From: a bacterium
GTDB lineage: Bacteria > Bacteroidota > Ignavibacteria > Kapaibacteriales > UBA961
Assembly: GCA_022844575.1 (NCBI GenBank)
Contig: JALHLL010000185.1
Location: forward strand, 1 to 7,074
DNA length: 7,074 nucleotides
Direction: 5' to 3'
The notes under the pieces were generated by a model that saw only the letters and a program-made list of their open reading frames with translations, made no database searches and was not told where the DNA came from. Every line of letters starts with the position of its first letter. Positions within the stretch are counted from its first letter, which is position 1. Below are positions 1-4,974 of the stretch, piece by piece. A program made the translations under genes and the position numbers.

Positions 1-201
1 ATGGAAAGTTCATTAAGCCAAAAACCATTCGGTATCGAATTGGGTTTGGTTACCGATGATGTAGAAGGAACGGTAAATAATGCTATACAGAACGGCGCAA
101 CCCTTATTGAAGAACCTATCCTAAAGCCATGGGAACAAACTGTTGCCTATATCCGTGATATTGACGGCTTTTTATTGGAAATTTGCACACCTATGGGATA
201 A
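1..201 (+). CDS. VOC-family glyoxalase-like protein, C-terminal half (5' end outside window)
   Basis: These 66 residues form one beta-alpha-beta-beta-beta half of a vicinal-oxygen-chelate (glyoxalase / bleomycin-resistance) fold. The typical features are an IELGLVTDD strand-turn near residues 12-20, a helix with NGATLIEEP (31-39), and the closing strand DGFLLEICTPM (55-65). Glu60 sits where the family carries its last metal ligand, and Glu13 may fill another ligand position. Single-domain members are usually about 120-130 residues, so the N-terminal half should lie upstream and the ATG at base 1 is probably an internal methionine. No signal peptide can be judged. The last 69 coding bases, stop included, belong to a 75-bp repeat found again at 1040-1114. 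Substrate unknown; such proteins serve as lyases, dioxygenases or drug-binding proteins. Confidence 0.8.
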   Translation: MESSLSQKPFGIELGLVTDDVEGTVNNAIQNGATLIEEPILKPWEQTVAYIRDIDGFLLEICTPMG

Positions 202-207
202 TGAGAA
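133..207. repeat. 75-bp direct repeat, copy 1 (3' end of the VOC gene)
   Basis: This stretch is identical base for base to 1040-1114 (offset 907). It covers the last 22 full codons of the VOC gene, its TAA stop at 199-201, and six bases beyond. Sequences outside the two copies are unrelated, so the junctions are sharp (a208 against t1115; g132 against a1039). Confidence 0.97.
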
Positions 208-289
208 AGCTTGAAAACAAACATTATTTAATGGACACGGGATGCTCATTGTTTGGTGAGCCTTTGCACTGGCTATTCTGAGGGTTCGA

Positions 290-895
290 ATGGTATTAGT
301 ATTTGCAGTTATGTTATGTGTAATGCTGTATTGTACATCATTATGCATCTCGCCCGCTATAGGTGAGTACAAATTTATAGCCGGGAGTGAAATGCTTTTC
401 CATACGTTCATTGGAAATGTTTGGTTGCAAATTGTGTTTATTACCCTGTTTGCTATATGTGCTGTATTCTATTTCAATAGTTTAATAAAAGATTTCATAA
501 AGAGCAAAATTGTACTATTGTCATTGTGTTTTATGTTCTTTATTCTGTGGTTATTAAGTGGTAGGACTATCAGCATAGATGCTTATGGCAAGGTGTATGC
601 CGGTTGGTTTTACTTCCGTTACTCAACAAATCAGATAGTGCCGGAAAAAGAGAACATTGACTTTGAGCATGTGATCGCTTATGAAACACAAGTAAATGGA
701 CTATTCCCTTGGAGAATAAATGTTAAAAACCGCTACAAGGACTTAGGTTTGTTTGCCGGACCATTTTTATACTACGATGTACTTAATGAATTGCATTATA
801 TGTGTGATGGCGGTAATGAAGAACTTAAAGCAATACACGAAAAGAAGACAGATGACTTACTAATGATGAGACGAAAGAAATATTTCTTTGAATAG
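290..895 (+). CDS. Hypothetical membrane protein, 201 residues
   Basis: I do not recognise this protein. It has hydrophobic segments at about residues 1-20, 44-63 and 73-90, each long enough to cross the membrane. A soluble C-terminal region of about 110 residues follows, ending in a basic tail (MMRRKKYFF). A small membrane-anchored sensor or accessory protein is plausible but nothing catalytic is visible. ATG at 290 is the only ATG between the in-frame TGA at 257-259 and the hydrophobic core. An AGGG at 281-284 sits five bases upstream and could act as a ribosome binding site. It is the only gene inside the 75-bp-repeat-bounded segment. No promoter of the TAnnTTTG type was found ahead of it, so it may depend on read-through from the VOC gene. 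Confidence 0.65.
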   Translation: MVLVFAVMLCVMLYCTSLCISPAIGEYKFIAGSEMLFHTFIGNVWLQIVFITLFAICAVFYFNSLIKDFIKSKIVLLSLCFMFFILWLLSGRTISIDAYGKVYAGWFYFRYSTNQIVPEKENIDFEHVIAYETQVNGLFPWRINVKNRYKDLGLFAGPFLYYDVLNELHYMCDGGNEELKAIHEKKTDDLLMMRRKKYFFE

Positions 896-1039
896 TCTGC
901 GGAAGAAGTGTCAAGATATGTTTCTTACATGTTTAAGTGTCTGAGTTTCATCGAGGACTCTTAAATTGGGGTGTTGAGTTTACTGTGTAAAAGTCAGCTG
1001 AAATCTGAATATCTAATCACTGAACAAGTATTGTGATAA

Positions 1040-1114
1040 GAACAAACTGTTGCCTATATCCGTGATATTGACGGCTTTTTATTGGAAATTTGCACACCTA
1101 TGGGATAATGAGAA
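1040..1114. repeat. 75-bp direct repeat, copy 2
   Basis: This is a perfect copy of 133-207. It lies 66 bases upstream of the next gene start and 144 bases after the stop of the membrane-protein gene. The exact identity points to a recent event or to upkeep by gene conversion. Confidence 0.97.
1041..1108 (+). pseudogene. Displaced 3' stub of the VOC gene
   Basis: These bases encode the last 22 residues of the upstream VOC protein, from EQTVAYIR to EICTPMG, then its TAA at 1106-1108. There is no start and no upstream fold. It is a fragment carried in copy 2 of the 75-bp repeat and cannot encode a working protein. Its value is as a marker of where the original gene end probably lay before the 907-bp unit arrived. 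Confidence 0.85.
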
Positions 1115-1179
1115 TATATATATGGGTAGCGGATTTAGTTAATTGACATATGAAATTTATACATAAAAAATGATAAAGT

Positions 1180-1815
1180 ATGGATGATACTATTCCTTTT
1201 AGAACGTGGTTCAACAGAACAATAATCGGATATGCGATTGGCAATTTTCTGCTTCTGATTATGTATTCGACGTTCGGAAGTGATGCTAAAGTGGTTCAGT
1301 TTCCTATAGCACTATCGTATGGTGTACCGATAGGGATTTTACAACTTAATGTATTGCGCAGACTTTATGTGCTTAATTGGGATTGGGCTATCGGCTATGT
1401 TGTCGGATTGCTTATACCATTTGTATTCGTTGATTTTGTTGTTTTGGTATTTAAGTGGAATTGGTCTCTCGAAATAATTAATGTGTTTAAAATGGCTATG
1501 GGAGGAGTTATTGTAGGGTTTTTCCATGCTAAAATCCTGAAGAAATTAAAGTACGCAAATACCTATGTATATGCCGTAACAAATACGGTTGCATGGTTAG
1601 CTAATGCTATGCTTGTTAACTATAATAATAGCCTTCAAAGTTATCTTGAAGGTGATGAAATTTTCCTACTTATTAATGGCTTGGTTATTATAATAATGGG
1701 TGTGGTACTTAGTTTTATGAATGCGCTTGCTTTGCACTATATTCAGCATCATGATATCAACAATATGGGTGAAAATCAGGAAAATACCGATACGGTGGAA
1801 CATTGGTATAAATAG
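1180..1815 (+). CDS. Six-helix membrane protein, tandem paralogue A
   Basis: This 211-residue integral membrane protein has likely helices at about residues 14-33, 41-58, 69-91, 99-120, 127-146 and 161-186, then a short polar tail (HHDINNMGENQ). It shares a motif order with the next gene: G..IG.LQ..VLRR (48-61), IPF...D (79-85), GG...GFFHAKILKK (108-122), VTNT.AWL (133-140), and a last helix ending N.L.L..IQ (181-189). I cannot assign the family. The conserved loop motifs are mostly small or basic residues, with no obvious catalytic set. ATG at 1180 is preceded by an A-rich leader; no strong ribosome binding site or TAnnTTTG promoter is seen. It probably shares a transcript with the paralogue and the exported VOC protein downstream. 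Confidence 0.75.
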   Translation: MDDTIPFRTWFNRTIIGYAIGNFLLLIMYSTFGSDAKVVQFPIALSYGVPIGILQLNVLRRLYVLNWDWAIGYVVGLLIPFVFVDFVVLVFKWNWSLEIINVFKMAMGGVIVGFFHAKILKKLKYANTYVYAVTNTVAWLANAMLVNYNNSLQSYLEGDEIFLLINGLVIIIMGVVLSFMNALALHYIQHHDINNMGENQENTDTVEHWYK

Positions 1816-1907
1816 CTGACAGCTGTTCAGTTAAACAGGAAATTCGTCTGTGTATAATAGCATACTTGTTTATAAGTGTAAAGTATCATCTCTTATCCGT
1901 TGAGTTT

Positions 1908-2531
1908 ATGATTACAGTACAAAATGGCAATATATCGAGTAACAATCCAATTGGCGTCTTAAAGTGGGTAGGTATTACTTTTTTGGGTTGGTTTATAGGA
2001 ATAGTGTTTATTATTCTGATTTCCAATATCATGGAATTGTTCAATATAGAAGGATTGCAATTTCAACTTGGCGTAGGCATCGGTATAGGTATGGGGCTTA
2101 TACAGTATTATGTTTTGCGTAAAAAGTTAGGGATTGGCTTTGAGTGGTTTTGGGCTTCGGTTATCGGCATCGGTTTGCCGTTTATTTTATTTGATATTAT
2201 CCGATTTTCGACGATGCAGATAAATACCCATGAGGTGTATTTAATTATATGCGGTGGTCTTAGCGGTTTGTTCTCCGGCTTATTCTATCATTTCATCCTA
2301 AAAAGAAAAGATTATAATAAAACAATTTTAATGGTTGTAACGAATACGGCAGGTTGGCTGTTTACGGCATATTCCATTGTTCGTATGAACCATGTTGATT
2401 ATTCATCGCCAGATAAATTGCAAATGTTAATTGTAAATATTGTTTTCATATTGTTTGGCGGTTTTATTTTAGGACTTCTTAACGGTTTATCATTAACAAT
2501 CATCCAAAAGAATAGAAAAATAATACCATGA
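1908..2531 (+). CDS. Six-helix membrane protein, tandem paralogue B
   Basis: From ATG 1908 this gives 207 residues. The frame is open back to a TTG at 1866, but the extra 14 residues do not match paralogue A and the ATG is preferred. Helices lie at about 18-40, 52-70, 80-100, 110-130, 138-158 and 172-197. Motifs aligned with paralogue A are GIGMGLIQYYVLRKK (59-73), GLPFILFD (89-96), GG....SGLFYHFILKRK (116-134), VVTNTAGWL (143-151) and LLNGLSLTIIQK (190-201). Overall identity looks modest, so the duplication is old or the two arose separately. The stop overlaps the start of the exported VOC gene by four bases (ATGA), which suggests coupled translation and a shared task at the membrane. Function unknown. 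Confidence 0.78.
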   Translation: MITVQNGNISSNNPIGVLKWVGITFLGWFIGIVFIILISNIMELFNIEGLQFQLGVGIGIGMGLIQYYVLRKKLGIGFEWFWASVIGIGLPFILFDIIRFSTMQINTHEVYLIICGGLSGLFSGLFYHFILKRKDYNKTILMVVTNTAGWLFTAYSIVRMNHVDYSSPDKLQMLIVNIVFILFGGFILGLLNGLSLTIIQKNRKIIP

Positions 2532-3037
2532 AGAAAATACTGATTACTCTACTCTCATTATGTATGTTCGGCTTCGGTTATGCGGCACATTATATAACGG
2601 ATAATGCTGCAGATAAAAAAACTCCCCAAAAAGTAAGTGGAATTGGCGGTATATTTTTCAAATGCAAAAATCCGAAAGTATTGAAGGAGTGGTATGGTAA
2701 ACACTTGGGGATAAATACCGATAAGTACGGAACAAGTTTTGAATGGCGGTTAAGTGATGATTCCACAAAAAAGGGATATACACAATGGAGTCCGTTTAAA
2801 GAAACGACAACGTACTTCGCACCCTCTGTAAAAGACTTTATGATAAACTATCGGGTGGATGATATGGAATTTTTAGTAAAGGAGTTAAGGAATGGGGGCG
2901 TAACCATTCTTGATACGGTAGCGACATATGATTATGGTAAGTTCATCCATATACTCGATCCGGAGGGAAACAAAATTGAATTGTGGGAACCGAATGATAT
3001 AGTGTATGGTAAAAACTTGATAGGTGTGACAAAATGA
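2528..3037 (+). CDS. Exported VOC-domain (glyoxalase-like) protein
   Basis: This 169-residue protein starts with a Sec-type signal peptide: MKK, then a hydrophobic core ILITLLSLCMFGFGYA, with likely cleavage near residues 19-20. Cys12 sits in LSLC, a poor lipobox, so a soluble periplasmic form is more likely than a lipoprotein. One VOC domain follows: KVSGIGGIFFKCKNP (35-49), a helix LKEWYGKHLGI (52-62), YRVDDMEFLVKELRNGGV (108-125), and the closing strand DPEGNKIELWEP (144-155). Glu151 matches the family's final metal ligand. The N-terminal strand shows GIFF where many members have a His, so metal binding may be altered. Export is unusual for this mostly cytoplasmic family. The ATGA overlap with the membrane gene upstream points to coupled expression. 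Substrate unknown. Confidence 0.82.
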   Translation: MKKILITLLSLCMFGFGYAAHYITDNAADKKTPQKVSGIGGIFFKCKNPKVLKEWYGKHLGINTDKYGTSFEWRLSDDSTKKGYTQWSPFKETTTYFAPSVKDFMINYRVDDMEFLVKELRNGGVTILDTVATYDYGKFIHILDPEGNKIELWEPNDIVYGKNLIGVTK

Positions 3038-3091
3038 TGCACAAATGCGTGGTGTTTTCGACACCTAGTGCGGGGGATCAATGGTATAGCA

Positions 3092-3124
3092 TAAAAAAAA
3101 TCCTCTTCTTTTGAAAGAGGATTT
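3092..3124 (-). terminator. Leftward intrinsic terminator
   Basis: The arms AAATCCTCTT (3098-3107) and AAGAGGATTT (3115-3124) pair perfectly over 10 bp around a 7-base loop. The run of A at 3092-3100 becomes a T tail only for leftward transcription; rightward, the tail is a poor ATTTACAG. It therefore fits an unseen leftward transcript from about 3130-3340. It might still weakly stop rightward transcripts from the exported VOC gene, which ends 60 bases before it. Confidence 0.6.
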
Positions 3125-3490
3125 ACAGAGCGAAGGGAGGCTCACTTTTCCATCGCCCCGTGGAACACAATACACTACAATCGTTAAGATCCGCCGCATA
3201 AATGACTTGGAACAATTTTTACACGAACTATCCGTTACTAATGCAATGAATACTTGCCATACCGCTTGCTCAACTTCATTGCCTACGGCCGATTGAGTTT
3301 GTCGCTTATTACAATAAGTGTAGTTTTGCAAATAAGCTATGGAAGATTAAGGTGCTTACGAAGAAAATTATAACTCATCGTAACACCAAATCATCATATA
3401 TCCCTTTTAAGAAGTAGCACAAACTATAAGCATAGTAATCATTGCTTACGCATTATGCGCACAACTTTTGTTAAGATATAGAGTACAGTA

Positions 3491-3570
3491 CCCCTTTCGT
3501 ACTTTGAGCCTGTGTTATGATTTGCTTTCCACTTCAAATTCATAACGCACACGGAAGGGGGCTTTTATTT
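3491..3570 (+). ncRNA. Candidate small RNA or terminator: three-part hairpin plus T-rich tail
   Basis: Three stems stack. CCCCTTTCGT (3491-3500) pairs with ACGGAAGGGG (3551-3560) through one G-U. TGTGTTATG (3511-3519) pairs with CATAACGCA (3541-3549), also with one G-U. ATTTG (3520-3524) pairs with CAAAT (3535-3539) around a 10-base loop. A 10-to-1 internal loop separates the first two stems. The wobble pairs suggest selection at the RNA level. The structure ends in GCTTTTATTT, as at rightward intrinsic terminators. A TTTG at 3467-3470 could be a -33 element, but no matching -7 element was found. No gene starts within 700 bases downstream, so a leader role is unlikely. Confidence 0.4.
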
Positions 3571-3634
3571 GCCTTTAAGAATCCAAAAAATCCTGTTATT
3601 ATTTTCCATAATTTCTGATAATTAATTTGAGATA

Positions 3635-3676
3635 AAATCGAGTTTTCAAAAGCATAGATGAAAACCCACCCGATTT
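3635..3676. repeat. Imperfect inverted repeat (12 bp in two parts)
   Basis: AAATCG (3635-3640) pairs with CGATTT (3671-3676), and GTTTTC (3642-3647) pairs with GAAAAC (3660-3665) around a 12-base loop. The internal loop is A on the left and CCACC on the right. No T run follows, so it does not look like a terminator. Confidence 0.5.
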
Positions 3677-3766
3677 CTATATGCAATTTACGGCAAACTC
3701 GCTCAGAACCGTTACTACAGAAATACTACATTTTTTGACTTTTTTTCTGTAAAAAAGTGTGAAAAA

Positions 3767-3940
3767 GGGTGTTTTTGGGGTGTTTTGACAACATCCTCCT
3801 CCGATGGCTAATATTGACCACGTTTTTTAAGGGTAGTGGCTATTATTGAACAGCTGAAAATTGGGGTATTAAATGCGCATTTTTAGGGTATTTTATGCAA
3901 TAAATTGAAGGTTTATTTAGGGTATTTTAGCGGTATTTTT
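3767..3940. repeat. Spaced GGT(A/G)TTTT motifs in an AT-rich tract
   Basis: The motif starts at 3768, 3779, 3865 (degenerate, GGTATTAA), 3887, 3921 and 3932, giving steps of 11, 86, 22, 34 and 11 bp, close to whole helical turns. Within this, TTTAGGGTATTTTA occurs exactly twice (3882-3895 and 3916-3929). A near-repeat, GGCTAATATTGACC (3806-3819) and GGCTATTATTGAAC (3838-3851), is offset by 32 bp. Same-face motifs suggest a cooperative DNA-binding protein, for example integrase arm sites or a nucleoid protein, but simple AT-rich composition could explain part of this. Confidence 0.4.
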
Positions 3941-4035
3941 TCGACTATTTTCAGGTGCTTTTTACTGACCCACGAACAATGCCGAAAGCTGAGTGACAGA
4001 CAAATGAGCATAAATTTGAGCGTACTCATGTACAG

Positions 4036-4074
4036 CCGTAAGTATGCAATTGAAACACTCTGCTTACTTAGCGG
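4036..4074. repeat. Imperfect hairpin of about 13 bp
   Basis: TAAGTATGCA (4039-4048) pairs with TGCTTACTTA (4061-4070) with one mismatch around a 12-base loop. CCG (4036-4038) with CGG (4072-4074) extends the stem past one bulged G. No T run follows. It could be a protein-binding dyad or part of a structured RNA. Confidence 0.45.
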
Positions 4075-4198
4075 GAGGCATTCAGCGATTTCATATAAGA
4101 GAGATCACTTAGACCCAGTTTTGTCCCTTCACGCCCATTTCTATGCTATACTTCATTCCCGGAAAAAAGACTTAAAAAGAAGAGAATCGATAAAAAGT

Positions 4199-4229
4199 TT
4201 TGCATAGTTAGGAAACCTAACTATATTTG
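4199..4229 (+). promoter_or_regulatory. Bacteroidota-type promoter of the thioredoxin-like gene
   Basis: A -33 element TTTG (4199-4202) is followed by 19 bases and a -7 element TATATTTG (4222-4229), which matches the TAnnTTTG consensus of the Bacteroidota primary sigma factor in full. Transcription should begin around 4235-4238, leaving a leader of about 35 A-rich bases before ATG 4270. Confidence 0.85.
4204..4224. promoter_or_regulatory. Palindromic operator between the -33 and -7 elements
   Basis: The arms ATAGTTAGG (4204-4212) and CCTAACTAT (4216-4224) are a perfect 9-bp inverted repeat around AAA. The palindrome fills the promoter spacer and overlaps the first bases of the -7 box, so a bound dimer would block RNA polymerase. 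Size and symmetry suit a MarR dimer, and a MarR gene lies 0.75 kb downstream. An 11-base match to its right part recurs at 5626-5636 before the ATPase gene. Confidence 0.75.
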
Positions 4230-4269
4230 TAGCGGCAATAGTGCCGAATACACTTTATTACTCAAAAAA

Positions 4270-4503
4270 ATGACGAAACCAGTTTTCTATCATGCAGGAT
4301 GCCCTGTATGCGTAAGCGCCGAGCATGACATTGTGAACCTTTTAGGTTCGAGCAATGTAGAAGTCGTTCACATAGGCGAAGATCGAAGCCGCATTGACGA
4401 AGCGGAAAAAGTCGGTGTAAAATCTGTTCCGGCTTTACTTACCACTAACGGTAATGTATTGCATATCAATTTCGGGGCTTCCTTAGCCGACGTGAGAGGA
4501 TAA
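4270..4503 (+). CDS. Small thioredoxin-fold protein with CPVC active site
   Basis: At 77 residues this is shorter than a classic thioredoxin (about 105) and nearer glutaredoxin or NrdH size. The first strand and active site read PVFYHAGCPVC (4-14), giving a C11-P-V-C14 redox pair. SVPAL (52-56) holds the cis-proline loop that faces the active site. The protein ends soon after the next strands. There is no signal peptide, so it is cytoplasmic. It forms its own transcription unit, with an operator-bearing promoter at 4199-4229 and a strong terminator just after the stop. Likely role: thiol-disulfide exchange or handling of a soft metal through the CPVC pair, induced when the repressor leaves. 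Partner unknown. The fold is a confident call, the metal link is inference from the ATPase and regulator next to it. Confidence 0.85.
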   Translation: MTKPVFYHAGCPVCVSAEHDIVNLLGSSNVEVVHIGEDRSRIDEAEKVGVKSVPALLTTNGNVLHINFGASLADVRG

Positions 4504-4511
4504 AAAAAACC

Positions 4512-4550
4512 ACCCCACAAAATTAGTGAGCTAATTTTGTGGGGTTTTTT
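4512..4550 (+). terminator. Strong intrinsic terminator after the thioredoxin-like gene
   Basis: A perfect 15-bp stem runs from 4512-4526 (starting ACCCCACAAAA) to 4531-4545, with a TGAG loop and a run of six T at 4545-4550. The A run at 4502-4509 would let it work leftward too. It begins nine bases after the stop codon, so it separates the thioredoxin-like gene from the DUF2024-MarR pair. Confidence 0.93.
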
Positions 4551-4710
4551 ATATTGCGCCCTTGCTTCACATGAAAGGGTATATCGGTTATCCATAATCA
4601 TATTGGAACGAACGTATATGTTTCAAGACCGAATTGCCCGATCCGTGATTCTATAATGCATACTCATAACAATTAAATTTTCTTTTTTTTTAACAATGTA
4701 AATAATACTT

Positions 4711-4974
4711 ATGAAAGTTGCTGTCTGGGATACCTATGTAACGAGAAAAGACGGAAGTGTGATGCACTTTGATATTATCGCACCCGAAGAAATCAGAGAC
4801 GAAGAAACCATTTATAATTACGGTAAAGTATATTTGAAACAAAAAGGAGAAGAAGGGCAAGTATTAACTTCAAAAGAGTGTATCTTTTGTCATGTAGAAA
4901 CAGTAAAGCCTCATTGGGAGGAAGCCGTAAACCGACAAGGGTACTTTATTTATGAAATGGAAAACTGTAACTGA
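4711..4974 (+). CDS. DUF2024-family protein
   Basis: This small 87-residue soluble protein starts MKVAVWDTYVTRKDG and continues HFDIIAP, a pattern I associate with the DUF2024 family, whose function is not known. The middle carries C57-I-F-C60-H61 (SKECIFCHVE). That resembles a cytochrome c haem motif, but there is no signal peptide for export, so a metal or thiol role is more likely. Cys86 lies at the end. Its stop TGA is directly followed by the ATG of the MarR gene with no gap, so the two are surely co-transcribed and probably translationally coupled. The 160 bases after the upstream terminator should hold its promoter. The best candidate is TATGTTTC at 4617-4624, seven of eight to the -7 consensus but without a well-placed -33 element. 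Confidence 0.8.
   Translation: MKVAVWDTYVTRKDGSVMHFDIIAPEEIRDEETIYNYGKVYLKQKGEEGQVLTSKECIFCHVETVKPHWEEAVNRQGYFIYEMENCN

Larger units (their letters stand above)
208..1114. other. Repeat-bounded insert with one membrane-protein gene
   Basis: The segment from 208 to 1039 (832 bp) plus one repeat copy (1040-1114) makes a 907-bp unit flanked by a perfect 75-bp direct repeat. The full VOC gene end lies on the left and a displaced 22-codon stub on the right. This is the layout left when DNA inserts into the 3' end of a gene while carrying a copy of that end, as integrases that target gene 3' ends do. No recombinase is encoded inside, so if it moves it would need one in trans. A recombination-derived duplication is an equally possible origin. 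The repeat is directly seen; the mobility is inference. Confidence 0.4.
3038..4203. other. 1.17-kb region with no convincing protein gene but rich in structure
   Basis: Open frames here are short, start with TTG, or run through hairpins. Visible content, left to right: a weak GGTGT/ACACC hairpin (3051-3065); a leftward terminator (3092-3124); a long three-part hairpin with a T-rich tail (3491-3570); an A/T hairpin (3635-3676); an AT-rich tract with GGT(A/G)TTTT motifs and other short direct repeats (3767-3940); and an imperfect 13-bp hairpin (4036-4074). The stretches 3125-3490 and 4075-4198 show nothing further that I can name. The make-up suits the end of an integrated element, a non-coding RNA locus, or decayed DNA. 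No integrase, transposase or tRNA is visible. Confidence 0.6.

Noticed and set aside
133..207. Integron attC-like reading of the 75-bp repeat
   Set aside because: The repeat is coding sequence of the VOC gene end, without the core sites or the inverted-arm symmetry of attC.
172..411. Minus-strand open frame of 79 codons
   Set aside because: It overlaps the VOC gene end and the membrane-protein start, with no family signal.
1812..1830. CAGCTG-centred dyad after paralogue A
   Set aside because: Only four bases pair on each side without mismatch and no T run follows; it is too weak to call.
1866..1907. TTG at 1866 as the start of paralogue B
   Set aside because: The extra 14 residues have no counterpart in paralogue A, and ATG 1908 is a standard start.
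2528..2587. Lipoprotein signal in the exported VOC protein
   Set aside because: The residues before Cys12 (LSL) do not make a good lipobox; an ordinary signal peptide fits better.
3111..3296. Plus-strand open frame of 61 codons
   Set aside because: It has a TTG start inside the loop of a hairpin and no recognisable fold.
3065..3331. Minus-strand open frame of 88 codons
   Set aside because: It starts at TTG and runs through the terminator hairpin at 3098-3124, so it is unlikely to be translated as a whole. The leftward signal is kept as a possible small RNA.
3514..3540. Calling a CRISPR array
   Set aside because: There is only one repeat-like unit, no spacers and no cas genes, so only the resemblance is reported.
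3905..4207. Plus-strand open frame of 100 codons
   Set aside because: It has a TTG start, its composition is unlike a protein family, it overlaps repeats and a hairpin, and it ends inside the promoter and operator of the next gene.
4368..4601. Minus-strand open frame of 77 codons
   Set aside because: It reads antisense to the thioredoxin-like gene and through a strong bidirectional terminator.
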